64,000 nt of DNA from contig CAXUHF010000001.1 of assembly GCA_964250765.1 (NCBI GenBank), positions 113,531 to 177,530 on the forward strand, in the 5' to 3' direction. Of this stretch, positions 34,131 to 43,609 are shown one piece after another. The stretch is from JBBQVS01 sp964250765 (GTDB lineage Bacteria > Chloroflexota > Ktedonobacteria > Ktedonobacterales > Ktedonobacteraceae). Position 1 is the stretch's first letter. Each line of letters opens with the position of its first letter. The notes below the pieces were generated by a model. That model made no database searches. It was not told the DNA's origin and saw only the letters and a program-made list of their open reading frames with translations. A program made the translations under genes and the position numbers.

Positions 34131-34145
34131 ACGTTTGGGAGAGAA

Positions 34146-34190
34146 GAGCAGAGAAACCAGTTGAAGCGTATCCAACTGGTTTCTCTGCTC
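34146..34190. terminator. Bidirectional terminator between GNAT and M56 genes
   Basis: Perfect 18-base arms, 34146-34163 and 34173-34190, with a 9-base loop, lie between convergent genes. Confidence 0.8.
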
Positions 34191-34202
34191 CTAGAATCGT
34201 CT

Positions 34203-35189
34203 TTACAACATTTTTTCCAGTAAGACGAGGGGATTATGTCCCATGAGAGCTATCATAATGACGACATTTACACACTGCACGACAAAGAGCATCCCGAGAG
34301 CGAACACTTTTGCCCCCAACGTCTGTGAGCGTGAAGTCTGCGTCGGTGTCTTCATGGGCGAGAAGGAGAGGAGTCGTTCGATGCGTCGATGCGTGACCTT
34401 TTCACCTGTGAAAAGAGATTGTGCAGCACCAAACACCGCAAGAAATGATGGACCCACAATGGCGTTTTGCCAGACCTTCGCTAATGCACTCGCTAACGCA
34501 AGTGGCCTTCGCGTCACACCAACAGCGAGGTCGTCACAGGCGAACTCTTTTTCCTGCTGCAGTTGGCGATAGGCAATATGACATGTTGGGAGATAAAAGA
34601 AGGCATCACGCAGGATCATCGAGAGCCAGACCACCAAGTAGTCACGACGCGCTACATGCTCCATTTCATGAGCTAAGACTGCCTCAAGCTCGCGTCGGTC
34701 AAGATGCTCAACCATCCATGTTGAGAGTACGATCATCGGTCGAAAGATACCACAGGTAAACGCGAGTGGGTGTTCAGAATATGTCAGCACTACATATGTG
34801 TGTCCTGTTCCCATCTGGTGTCCTAGTTCATCGACGTATGTCTGTATATCAGTGTGAACAAAGAGTGCATTACGGGTGACGACTCTGCTCATGAGGAAAA
34901 GTCGTAGGAGTCCTAGCACGATTGCTACGAGTGCAATGCAGGCCATCACGACAGGGATCACAGCCCCAAGCATCATGTCCCAAAGTGGCGCACCAACGAA
35001 GCAAATGTGACAGATAAAATGATGCCACCCACTCATCCCCAAGCCAAGAACCACACTTGGCATCGCGAGCACAGACAGTTGCATGATCCGCCGTTGCGAC
35101 CAATCATGAACGTTGCGAAGATTAGAGAGAAGCAGAAAACTTCCAAGAAGAACGAGGAAGAGACTTGAAAGAGTCAGCAACGTATGCAT
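34203..35189 (-). CDS. M56-family membrane metallopeptidase (BlaR1/MecR1-like)
   Basis: The 328-residue protein has membrane helices around residues 1-25, 38-58 and 75-100. The zinc peptidase motif HEMEH is near residue 184, and EKEFACDD, the downstream Glu ligand region, is near residue 230. The C-terminal sensor domain of BlaR1 is absent: only a helix and a short tail follow. It probably cleaves the adjacent BlaI-like repressor after an unknown signal. It overlaps the repressor gene by one base (TAATG). Confidence 0.85.
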   Translation of the reverse strand: MHTLLTLSSLFLVLLGSFLLLSNLRNVHDWSQRRIMQLSVLAMPSVVLGLGMSGWHHFICHICFVGAPLWDMMLGAVIPVVMACIALVAIVLGLLRLFLMSRVVTRNALFVHTDIQTYVDELGHQMGTGHTYVVLTYSEHPLAFTCGIFRPMIVLSTWMVEHLDRRELEAVLAHEMEHVARRDYLVVWLSMILRDAFFYLPTCHIAYRQLQQEKEFACDDLAVGVTRRPLALASALAKVWQNAIVGPSFLAVFGAAQSLFTGEKVTHRRIERLLSFSPMKTPTQTSRSQTLGAKVFALGMLFVVQCVNVVIMIALMGHNPLVLLEKML

Positions 35190-35632
35190 TACTTGTCCTC
35201 CTCGACTTTGCGACGTTGGGCGATCTCATCAACCAGTTGCTGCATATGTGCTGCCGCTTGCTGATCTGGAAGGGCATTCATTCTCTCGCGGGTCGCATCA
35301 GAGAAAGCTACGAGTAAATCTTCAAGAATGCGGCCAACAAAACGTGAAATAAATTCTTGCTGAGTAAAATTTGGATGATAGATGTAGGCTTGATCCTCTT
35401 TCTCTACCCAAAGTAAGTTCTTCTTTGCTAGCCGTGTCATAGTATTCATCACAGTTGTATAGGCAATTCGTCTCCTCTCATAGAGTGCTTCAAAGACATC
35501 GCGTACCATCGTTCCTTGGTCGGTGGGGCGTGCCCAAATAAACTCCATGATCTCGGCCTCAAGGTCTCCAAGAACCTTACGAATCCCTGGTCGGTCAGGC
35601 CGAAAGGTACTAATATCCGGTTCAAAATCCAT
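35189..35632 (-). CDS. BlaI/MecI/CopY-family repressor
   Basis: The 147-residue protein has the winged-helix BlaI/CopY pattern: LGDLEAEIMEFIWARP, VRDVFEALYERRRIAYTTVMNTMTRLAKKNLL (key: AYTTVMNTMTRL), then Y-I-Y-H-P. The CopY C-terminal CxCxxxxCxC copper site is missing, so it is not a copper sensor by that route; proteolysis by the M56 partner is the likely release mechanism. The start follows GAGGAG. Palindromes in its upstream region are candidate operators. Confidence 0.85.
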   Translation of the reverse strand: MDFEPDISTFRPDRPGIRKVLGDLEAEIMEFIWARPTDQGTMVRDVFEALYERRRIAYTTVMNTMTRLAKKNLLWVEKEDQAYIYHPNFTQQEFISRFVGRILEDLLVAFSDATRERMNALPDQQAAAHMQQLVDEIAQRRKVEEDK

Positions 35633-35663
35633 GTGTAACTTCTCCTCAAAATATATATAGCAA

Positions 35664-35850
35664 TTGACATTGTTTACAATGGTATTGTTGTAGAAGGGCT
35701 CCAATGGCGACGGCAATCCACTATAGATAGGTATCAAAATGATCATATGCTCCATTTATGACATGTTTGCATTCCTACAGATCATGTATTTTGTTCAGAG
35801 TATAAATGAACGTGAGTACAATTGTCAAAAATACCATCATCAATGGTATT
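35664..35850. promoter_or_regulatory. BlaI-type operator candidates
   Basis: Two related palindromes lie upstream of the repressor: ACAATGGTATTGT at 35677-35689 and AATACCAT with ATGGTATT (8-base arms, 5-base spacer) at 35830-35850. They share the AATGGTATT half site. Repressor binding here is inference. The rest of the 343-base gap to the HNH gene has no supported gene. Confidence 0.45.
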
Positions 35851-35975
35851 GGCTGAGTAAGTGCACTCGTTAATATATACTACTTTCCATGCTTAAAGAA
35901 AATGAGTAAAGTATCAAATTTCTAATACTCGATGGGAAGCATTACTCGAAAAAACGAATACAGAAGAGGCTTAAA

Positions 35976-36575
35976 TCAGCTTTTACGATAGCCGCTCCCC
36001 GGGAGACACTGCCATTTCCAAACAGACTCAGGGAAGTCATGCCACTCACCTTCCTCATGAAACATGACCGCAAGGTTATCAGGAAGGAAGGCCCGAAAGT
36101 TGGGCGAAGTGATGTTATGGAGCATACTGTTGGCCCAGCCAACAGTCTCATTTTGAGTAGAGACCTTCCCACCCGAACGTGCAAATCGAGCGAGAATGTG
36201 CTGTTCAATCTCTGCCCATGAAGTCATCTTTCCAACAAGTGAGCGTGTTACACACACGATTGGTGCAATGTTTGCACCTTCAGGCGTACACTCAAAAATG
36301 CTGAGAACTCCATGCATAGCACTGATGCCAAGATGCAACACACTATGACAAGCACGACACACCGTTTCCAGATTCTCCAGTCGGTGATCATCTTCAGCAC
36401 CGATGTGATTGACCTGCATAAACTTCTTACAACAGTAGCGACAGTAGACACAGGTGAACTGGTCACGAATAAGAACCTGTTGTTTGACCTCGGCCCATTG
36501 CACAGGGTTGCGTTCTTTATACCACTCATTTGCTCGTATAACGGATGGACGTAGCACCTTCATCTCTTTCACCAT
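35976..36575 (-). CDS. HNH endonuclease-like protein
   Basis: The 199-residue protein has an HNH/McrA-like domain: CVYC, then MQVNHI with the catalytic His, ENLETVCRACHSVLHLG with the second CxxC and final His (residues about 40-82). The C-terminal 110 residues match nothing I recognise. It is 28 bases downstream of the large HNH-ATPase gene on the same strand, so they likely form one operon. As HNH nucleases often occur in phage-defence loci, it may be a second effector. Confidence 0.78.
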   Translation of the reverse strand: MVKEMKVLRPSVIRANEWYKERNPVQWAEVKQQVLIRDQFTCVYCRYCCKKFMQVNHIGAEDDHRLENLETVCRACHSVLHLGISAMHGVLSIFECTPEGANIAPIVCVTRSLVGKMTSWAEIEQHILARFARSGGKVSTQNETVGWANSMLHNITSPNFRAFLPDNLAVMFHEEGEWHDFPESVWKWQCLPGSGYRKS

Positions 36576-36603
36576 CTTTGCTCTTGTTATGATATATTTC
36601 CAA

Positions 36604-39600
36604 TCAATCCATCTTTGCTAATTGCTTAACATGTACGCTCCAATATGAGGAAGCCTTTGGATATTTGATTTTTAGCTGGTTTATAGTTTCTATTATAGGA
36701 CCTTCTGCGAATTCAGAAAGCGCAAATAACCTGGCAATGACATTCTTAGATTCTGTATCGCCCTGTAAGCATAAACTCCAATTCTTCTTCGCCTCTTCTG
36801 GCTCAATCTCATTGATAATGGCAGTAAAAGCTGAAGAGGACAAGCTATGAAGATAAGCCAAGAGCACTGCAACGCCTTTACTGTTATGTGGTTGAAGCCT
36901 TGCTAATTCATAGGTAATTAGATCTCTGTTTTGCTCAATAGTGCTCACTGCTAATGAGTTGTCAATAGCTGCTACCGCTTGTAGAGCAAGTAACGAGAGT
37001 TCTGCCCAAAATAAAGTGAGTGGAAGTTTAAAACCTGCTCGGAGTTTCTCGACAGCGATTTGTGGCACAACATAAGCGAGGACAACATTCATATCGCCAA
37101 GCTCGTTTCTATGACGCACAATCCATGAACTTGCTGGATTATGGTCTGGTAGGATAGCTAATGAGAGAATAAGCTGTAATAGCTCGTGTGGGCAGTTGTG
37201 CCAAAGCTCTTGTGTTGTCTCATCAAGTTGAGCAAAATTAATTGCACTGCCAATTTTCGTTGCCTGTACGGGTGCAGCTTCTTTGATAAAAGAAAGTATA
37301 TCCGCACACGTACTCCAATCACGCTGTGGTGCATATGCTATTGCTTTCGCTATAATCTGTGGCTGTAAGGCAGAAACAAATTTTTTTGCAACTCGTCGTT
37401 GAGAAGCTAATGGTGCTCTACGCCGTAGAAACATTGGAGCATATCCAAGTACAACCCAAATACTATCACTCAGCTCTCTATATGCTTCTATAGTATTGCT
37501 ATGCATAGCATCCACAAGCGTAGGAATAGCTTTTTCGTATATACCTAAAAAATTTTCAGGATGGAAGCCGCTTACATTTTTCAGCAATTCAGAAAAAGCG
37601 TAAGTATCAGAAATTGACATCGTATCAACCATCGTTTCAAGAAAGGAGAAATCTGCTACCTGGTCAAATTGTTCGCACCACTGTTGAGAAGATGCCCAAC
37701 GCATTCGTCCTATAAGATATGACCATCCTGCAACATCTGACCATTTCACTTGGGAAAGCTTTGTTGCTATGACACCGGGATCAATTAGATCGCAAATAGC
37801 TTCTGCAATATGCCTAACATTTCTATATCCTTGACCAAGGTCGTTCAATAATGTTCCAAGACCAAAACCAGCAATGCCCTCTGTATTCTGAATCCAATCC
37901 GCAAGTAGAGCTGTCTTCTCAGAAATGGCTTGTATATGGTCTGGGTGCCAATCAATAAGTGCTTCCAAAACAAATGCAGCATCTCTCCGCTCTTGCTCGT
38001 TGCCTGCCTTCCAGCATCGTGTAAGAATCTGTTGCCAATTGGATGATGTGATTATTGTATTATATTTTCGTTCATAGGCAAATGCATCGTAGAAGCGTAA
38101 TTCGTTTAGAAGCCAACTAATGCCGCGTAGGAGAGTAGCTTCCCAACCGATAATGCCACCAAGCATTGTTATTATGTTATTCCACTCACTATCGCTTGTC
38201 TGTGCACAGATAACGTGGAGTACGTAGACAGAGAAACGTAAATGAGAGCATCGGTAGTAACGGTCGCCGAAAACTACTCGTTGTTCTTGTAAAATCTCAA
38301 GAGACTCTTTAAGCCAAATTTGGTCTCTCCCTAACAAGGGCATGGCTTGTTCAAGCCACACCCTTGATACTCCTTCATCAAGAGTAACTATCTGTCCCGC
38401 TGCAATTGTAGCAAGAAGTAGATCAGCACGATTTGCTTCACGTATCCGAGCGAGTATATCATTTGCACGCCGTTCTCCTCCTGTTAAGACAAAGGTGAAT
38501 TGCCAAGGTGTTTCGCATCTCTCAGCATCTTTGATACGATGCTCAAGGGATACATCTAAAAAACCTTCACCAACACTCGGATCTAGTTTTTGAATGATTG
38601 GAAGGATTTCTTTTTGACGGTTTTGGGCTGCTTTAGCAAGAGTTGCTACTGCTCGTGAACCTACAATGGAGACAGCATCAAGAGGGTGAACAACATCCTC
38701 TGTAGAAATAACTATTACTGTCAGGCTATCCGTCGCACGATCTAAGAGCTGTCGAATTAAACTTTGATCAAGAGATTGTGCATTATCAAGTATTAGGACC
38801 GTTCGTCTTGGAAGAGCACGTATGCCATCAATAAGCTCATAAACAGAGCGATGAGGCTCTATCAAACGGAGTACCTCCCAGCCTTGCTTATGCAAGGTAT
38901 AGGCAGCTTGAAATGCAGTTATTGTCTTTCCGCTTCCACTTTTTCCTTTTATTATGGCACTAGAAGTAATAGATACTTGCTGAAGTACTATTGTTACTTC
39001 AGGGAGTTGTGGACAAGTCTCAACATCGGCTGGTCCAAGCTGACGCCCTGTTAAAGCAAACCCAAAATTATGTTGGCTTGTGAAGGTAACATATTCCCAC
39101 CCCTGAGCTTCAGCATAAGAATACATATGCTGTATATGTCGAGGAAGTATCTCCTGGGTAAGTGATGCAGTGTTCAAGGGAAATGTTACATCCTGATTGT
39201 CTATTACTAGCTCTCCTGCAACGATGAGTTCATCAATACCTTCCTTGACTGTAGCAAACGTCAGTGGCTCATACATTGGATTTATATCAGTACGTAGGGA
39301 ACTTGTTTGTATCGCTCGCACAAAATTACTGAATGGAATCTCTTTGTGTTGACGAAGGTGTGCGATTAATTGTCGGAGAGCCTCAAGCTGATAATTAAGA
39401 GTTGGGTATACATTCGATCTTTGCTGTGGACTCGGGAGTGTTCTGGCGATAATCATTTGCCTATAATTTCCAAAGTATTTATTAGATTTACCCCGATTAC
39501 ATCTCTGACAAAGTGTAGCCAGATTATCAAGTGAGTCTGTACCACCCTCATCACGCGGAATGATATGATCTACTTGTAGCTGTGTTTGTTCGGCAGTCGC

Positions 39601-39669
39601 ACCGCAAAACATACAACGATACTTGTCGCGCTCCAATACCAGAGCACGAAGAGAAGATGATATACTCAT
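36604..39669 (-). CDS. HNH nuclease fused to a STAND-like P-loop ATPase and long helical domain
   Basis: This is a 1021-residue protein. Residues about 8-65 are an HNH domain (CMFC, QVDHIIPRDEGG, NLATLCQRCN). Residues about 240-330 hold a P-loop GKSGSGKT and a Walker B LILDNAQSLD, the latter within a VLILDNAQ strand. The remaining ~650 residues are helical and leucine/alanine-rich, without a known motif, and could be a sensor. Fused nuclease-ATPase-sensor layouts are seen in STAND-type antiviral proteins. A protease or TIR effector is absent; the HNH domain would be the toxin. Phage defence is inference from architecture and from the neighbouring HNH gene. Confidence 0.75.
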   Translation of the reverse strand: MSISSSLRALVLERDKYRCMFCGATAEQTQLQVDHIIPRDEGGTDSLDNLATLCQRCNRGKSNKYFGNYRQMIIARTLPSPQQRSNVYPTLNYQLEALRQLIAHLRQHKEIPFSNFVRAIQTSSLRTDINPMYEPLTFATVKEGIDELIVAGELVIDNQDVTFPLNTASLTQEILPRHIQHMYSYAEAQGWEYVTFTSQHNFGFALTGRQLGPADVETCPQLPEVTIVLQQVSITSSAIIKGKSGSGKTITAFQAAYTLHKQGWEVLRLIEPHRSVYELIDGIRALPRRTVLILDNAQSLDQSLIRQLLDRATDSLTVIVISTEDVVHPLDAVSIVGSRAVATLAKAAQNRQKEILPIIQKLDPSVGEGFLDVSLEHRIKDAERCETPWQFTFVLTGGERRANDILARIREANRADLLLATIAAGQIVTLDEGVSRVWLEQAMPLLGRDQIWLKESLEILQEQRVVFGDRYYRCSHLRFSVYVLHVICAQTSDSEWNNIITMLGGIIGWEATLLRGISWLLNELRFYDAFAYERKYNTIITSSNWQQILTRCWKAGNEQERRDAAFVLEALIDWHPDHIQAISEKTALLADWIQNTEGIAGFGLGTLLNDLGQGYRNVRHIAEAICDLIDPGVIATKLSQVKWSDVAGWSYLIGRMRWASSQQWCEQFDQVADFSFLETMVDTMSISDTYAFSELLKNVSGFHPENFLGIYEKAIPTLVDAMHSNTIEAYRELSDSIWVVLGYAPMFLRRRAPLASQRRVAKKFVSALQPQIIAKAIAYAPQRDWSTCADILSFIKEAAPVQATKIGSAINFAQLDETTQELWHNCPHELLQLILSLAILPDHNPASSWIVRHRNELGDMNVVLAYVVPQIAVEKLRAGFKLPLTLFWAELSLLALQAVAAIDNSLAVSTIEQNRDLITYELARLQPHNSKGVAVLLAYLHSLSSSAFTAIINEIEPEEAKKNWSLCLQGDTESKNVIARLFALSEFAEGPIIETINQLKIKYPKASSYWSVHVKQLAKMD

Positions 39670-40223
39670 TGCTACCTATCTACTATCGAACTATAATGTC
39701 TCATTATAAATGAAGTCGTTAGTACCTGTATAGAGAGTAACGGCAGGAAGCTTTGATGCTCCTCGATATCTATACGCATTGCCTCACTGGAAATCTTCCC
39801 GCCGTCAGCTTCATAGTGGTTCTTTGAGGGAGTTTCGTGTTAAAGTACTTGCCTTATGTGTTCTTACTTCGTTTAGGAGAAATGTAAGTGATCCCATAAT
39901 AAATATAGTGTCTATAGATATTATAGAATTGTTTTTGTATGTCGTTAAACACGTAAAAGAATATTCGCAACTTTCTAACGATCATCTCCTCCTCTCGGTG
40001 ACATTTAATCCCCTCACGACCAATAGAATTGTACTGGTATTTGACTGGCTCAGGAAACAGAGATCACGAGAAAGGGAGTGGGTTCCTCACTATTGTACAA
40101 GGACTTTACGGTGCAGTATTCGTAGGCTAGAAGAGTCCTATTCACATTGCGGGATCTGTTAGAGCAGGAAGAGAGTACTGTCATCAAACGCACTGTGTAG
40201 ATGAGTAAGGAGGATCAACAACA
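39670..40223. other. Intergenic region upstream of the HNH-ATPase gene
   Basis: No convincing gene: a plus-strand frame at 39779-40162 is rich in Arg/Ser/Cys without a ribosome site or recognisable motif. The promoter for the minus-strand HNH-ATPase operon should lie at the left end. No repeat or CRISPR-like structure is seen. Confidence 0.5.
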
Positions 40224-40503
40224 GTGAACCAGTATTTGATGAGGCAATGTAGTCTTTCCTACAATTTCACCTCTCCACAAAACGAATTATCCGCAGATGC
40301 ACTATGCGCAATGGAACAAGTATTCCAAGAAGATGCAAACGAATGATACCAACACAGAGGCATTTGATGTCTTTGATGATCCTCACAAGCAACATGACCT
40401 ATATGCTATACTACCAGAGCAGACACAAAAATTACAAATGCGTTTACATACATGTATACAGCACGTCACCGTCGCAGCTACAATGGAAGTAGAATCAATA
40501 TAA
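40224..40503 (+). pseudogene. Small gene of unknown function, apparently frameshifted
   Basis: A GTG at 40224 with a strong AAGGAGGA site starts a 40-codon frame ending at 40346. A second frame, shifted by one base, continues with protein-like sequence (DVFDDPHKQHDLYAILPEQ) to the TAA at 40501-40503. Joined after about residue 38 they would give a 92-residue protein. This suggests one base was gained or that two tiny genes overlap. A hairpin at 40533-40555 follows. No family is recognised. Confidence 0.4.
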
Positions 40504-40532
40504 GAGTTTGATGAGCTATAGGTCTACTGTCC

Positions 40533-40555
40533 ATAGCCTACATCGCGTAGGCTAT
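40533..40555 (+). terminator. Hairpin upstream of lgt
   Basis: Perfect arms ATAGCCTAC and GTAGGCTAT with a 5-base loop, followed by TT. Probably the terminator of the small gene upstream. Confidence 0.6.
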
Positions 40556-40574
40556 TTAGAAGAAGGAATTGTCT

Positions 40575-41546
40575 ATGTATCCACCAGTTAGCCCAATTGT
40601 TTTTCAGATTGGTTCATTCTCGCTTCATTGGTATGGCCTCACAATGACTCTGGCAATCTTTCTGGGGACCTATGTTGCTGGTCACTATATTTCACGACAT
40701 GGACATGATGGCAGTGTTGTGTGGGACATGCTCATGTGGATGCTTATTCCAGCGATTATTGGTGCTCGTCTCTACTATGTTTTTATCCAGACCCCTCGTG
40801 GACCTGGCGGTCTGGACGAGTATCTCGCACATCCCGTTGAGATACTAGAGGTATGGCGAGGCGGCATTCACATTTATGGTGCATTCATCTTTGGTGGCAT
40901 TGCGTTACTTCTGTTTGTGCGTTACCGCAAACTTCCATTATTGCCCTTTCTTGACGGTATTGGAGTAGGTTTGCTTCTAGGGCAAGCCATTGGTCGTATT
41001 GGCAACTTTATCAATCAAGAACTCTATGGACCACCAACCACGCTTCCATGGGGTTTGCGCATCGACCCTGCTCATCGTCTTGCGCCCTATAACGACCTTA
41101 CGAAATATCCCGATAGTGTGCGCTTTCATCCCCTATTTCTCTATGAACTGATCTGGGATGCCCTTGGCTTCGCGATCATCTTGTGGGTATCACGCCGCTT
41201 CTCGAAGCACCTTAAAGAGGGTGATGTGTTCTTATTGTTCTTGATCTGGTCGCCGCTTGGTCGTTTCTTCATCGAGTTTCTTCGTACCGACTCATGGTTC
41301 TTCCCTGGTACGCCATTCAACCCTGTACACATTCTTACTGCCGCCATGGTGATTGGTGCAAGTATCATTTTTTTCCTGCGTCATCGCAGAACATCAAGCA
41401 GCCAGGCACAAAGTGTGAATGAGATATCTCCTACCAGTGAAGATGAAACATCTGCTGAGACTGAGAACGTTGGCGATACCGAACATGTGAACAGTGCCAC
41501 GCGCAGTGTCTCTGTTGATTCATCGCAAAGCAATGTGTTAGGGTAA
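40575..41546 (+). CDS. lgt: Prolipoprotein diacylglyceryl transferase
   Basis: The 323-residue protein is the canonical Lgt with PVSPIVFQIGSFSLHWYGL at the start, GARLYYV, GGIHIYGAFIFGG (the conserved HxG region), and GQAIGRIGNFINQELYG (the Lgt signature Arg and Asn-Glu). It transfers diacylglycerol from phosphatidylglycerol to the lipobox Cys of preproteins, such as the several lipoproteins in this window. The last 60 residues are a Ser/Glu-rich hydrophilic tail. ATG 40575 has AGAAGG eight bases before; a TTG at 40569 is also in frame. Confidence 0.95.
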   Translation: MYPPVSPIVFQIGSFSLHWYGLTMTLAIFLGTYVAGHYISRHGHDGSVVWDMLMWMLIPAIIGARLYYVFIQTPRGPGGLDEYLAHPVEILEVWRGGIHIYGAFIFGGIALLLFVRYRKLPLLPFLDGIGVGLLLGQAIGRIGNFINQELYGPPTTLPWGLRIDPAHRLAPYNDLTKYPDSVRFHPLFLYELIWDALGFAIILWVSRRFSKHLKEGDVFLLFLIWSPLGRFFIEFLRTDSWFFPGTPFNPVHILTAAMVIGASIIFFLRHRRTSSSQAQSVNEISPTSEDETSAETENVGDTEHVNSATRSVSVDSSQSNVLG

Positions 41547-42128
41547 GAGAGAGAAAGCATAGCAACAGGTGGATTTTCTATCTGGCTTGCCTCTACATGT
41601 GCATCGGATGCGACTAAACGACGTAATGTCTTTCCTGCGTAGATAAGTTGATGTACGCCCGAAGTATCTACGTATGTGATGTAGCAATTAGGCCCTGTTC
41701 CATCATCATTAGGAAGGGGTTAGATGCTGCTCTCTATTGTAAGCCAACGTATGGGGTACTGAAGTATAACCCTCTGTTGATGAACACAACCTCTTCCTGA
41801 GTGTTTAGGGAAGTAACCAGCATTACTGTTCAATGAAACAGGTCATTGGCTGAAGAAAACTCATTCACACGTTTTGCGACACATTGATCGCATTGTCTCA
41901 TCAGAAATCTTGGTCTGCGGTAGGTTTGCAAGAGAGGTATGAGCAATCTCCTTATACTGTTGAGCAAGGCGGACACCTTGCGTATTCACGCTTCTTGCAG
42001 GAGGACTGAAGGTAAGACTGTAAGGTCTAAAAGGAAGATTTCCGATGAGGCAATGCGTAGAAAAATTTGTACAGAATTGTAAAGTTTGTAGCAAGACGAG
42101 TATCTATTTTGCGTTGTACGTACCCCTC
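41547..42128. other. Region between lgt and the glycosidase-like gene
   Basis: No complete gene is supported. On the minus strand at about 41552-41700 a frame reads GPNCYITYVDTSGVHQLIY and then continues into the antisense of lgt. It begins directly after a stop codon and has no start, so it may be a decayed gene or chance. The rest contains only short frames. Confidence 0.4.
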
Positions 42129-43274
42129 TTATCCAGCAGAAGTACGTGGTGGTTGTCTCTCAACGATCATGTGTTGATACTGTGCTTGGAAGGTGAGTCC
42201 TTGCGAGGTGAGGACTTCATTTTTGATCATGGGGATGGTATCAGTGCAGGCATATTGCATGGAGGCAAAGACATGATTGGCGGCAAGCGTTTGTAGAGCC
42301 TGGGTTGTCCAGGCACTCAGGAAAGCACCATCTTGATGTTTGCCATCATACGCATTCACTTTTGCCGTGTAGTTCCATTCAGTAATCATGATAGGAAGGG
42401 CTGTTCCTAACACCGAGGTCATTCTTGCTCGTGCGTCTTGAATATGTGCGCTCCAAGAAGCAATATTCGAGATGCATTCATCACGCGTTTGATCGTCGTT
42501 ACAGGTATACTCATGCCAGCTGATCTGATCTGGTCGCGGCTGTGCCTTCGAGAGAAAAGCCATGAGGTAGTCTCGGTTATACTGAGCGTTAACAGGGCCA
42601 ATAAATTGTCCTCGTGGAGCAAGCTGTTTCAATTGAGGGACGATGGCGTTCCAGGAAGCCGTATACTGTGTAGCTGTGATATCTTGCGCTTCTTCTTCAT
42701 TGCCATACTCATAATAGACGGTCTGAGTCCCGAAGACACGATTCATGTCTTGGATGACACGGGTGTCGTCTGCGAGAACCGTTCTATCCACGGCTCCACG
42801 AAGGTTCACGAGTGGAAGAGCACCGATGTCTTTGATCAGCTGTGCTGTTTGAAGAGTGACTGCTTCGGACAAAGAGTCTCGGATAGGCATCCGAATGATA
42901 CGAGCATGAATCTGTTGCAGCAGAGCACGTGTGGCAGTTGAATGCAGGAATGGATCGGTTGCATCGAGAAGAGCCAAGTTGGTTCCAAAGAGTAACGGGG
43001 AGGTTTGTTGGTCTACTTGCACTTTCGCTGTAGATGTTGCATGTATCAGGGCTGTTTGAGTTGCGTTCACCTGCATCACTGGCGTCACGACAACCCGGGT
43101 TTCTTCTCGTATGCCTTGTGTCGAATGGGATGAAGAAGTGATGCTTCCCTCATTGCTCGTCGTGAACGCCCAGGCACTCATGCCAATGAGTAAGCTTCCC
43201 ACGATAAAAGTGAGGATGAGAATTGGAAATGGGAAACGCACTTTGTGATTTGGTTGTGTAGGAAGACGTGACAT
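42129..43274 (-). CDS. Membrane-anchored glycoside hydrolase-like protein
   Basis: The product has about 381 residues. One N-terminal signal-anchor helix (FPFPILILTFIVGSLLIGMSAWAF) is followed by a TIM-barrel-like domain. The text has YYEYGNEEE with a candidate acid/base Glu, a mid WHEY, and a candidate nucleophile Glu in ITEWNYTA near the last third. This order fits clan GH-A glycosidases such as GH39, but no specific family can be assigned without a search. The ATG at 43274 is the likely start; a longer frame to 43382 has no ribosome site. Confidence 0.6.
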   Translation of the reverse strand: MSRLPTQPNHKVRFPFPILILTFIVGSLLIGMSAWAFTTSNEGSITSSSHSTQGIREETRVVVTPVMQVNATQTALIHATSTAKVQVDQQTSPLLFGTNLALLDATDPFLHSTATRALLQQIHARIIRMPIRDSLSEAVTLQTAQLIKDIGALPLVNLRGAVDRTVLADDTRVIQDMNRVFGTQTVYYEYGNEEEAQDITATQYTASWNAIVPQLKQLAPRGQFIGPVNAQYNRDYLMAFLSKAQPRPDQISWHEYTCNDDQTRDECISNIASWSAHIQDARARMTSVLGTALPIMITEWNYTAKVNAYDGKHQDGAFLSAWTTQALQTLAANHVFASMQYACTDTIPMIKNEVLTSQGLTFQAQYQHMIVERQPPRTSAG

Positions 43275-43609
43275 AAATGAATAAGGGCCTTTCTTCACTT
43301 GCGTGTATATAGTATTCTTTGCTCCTCTTGACTCAGCATTTCCTTTTGAGCAATGGAAGAACAATTCGTCGAGGGGGTACACATTGTTTCATTCGTTCAT
43401 CTCAAAGATATGAAGAAACAGTGAAAAGAAGATGAAAAGAAGGAGAGAGTGGGAGAGACGTACTAGATGCGTTCAACAAGGCACATTGCCTCACCCAATA
43501 TCCCTCCTATCTCAAACCACTCTCACTTTGTGAGAATAGCATCTTCTGCTCAAGAAACTCTTCATTCACCCGATGGGTGTATCTAAGTTGTTCAACTATA
43601 AACGTTGCT

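Noticed and set aside
39779..40162. Plus-strand frame of 127 residues
   Set aside because: No ribosome site, odd composition rich in Arg, Ser and Cys, and no recognisable motif.
41552..41700. Minus-strand protein-like frame after lgt
   Set aside because: It begins after a stop, has no start codon and runs into lgt antisense; noted only as a possible relic.
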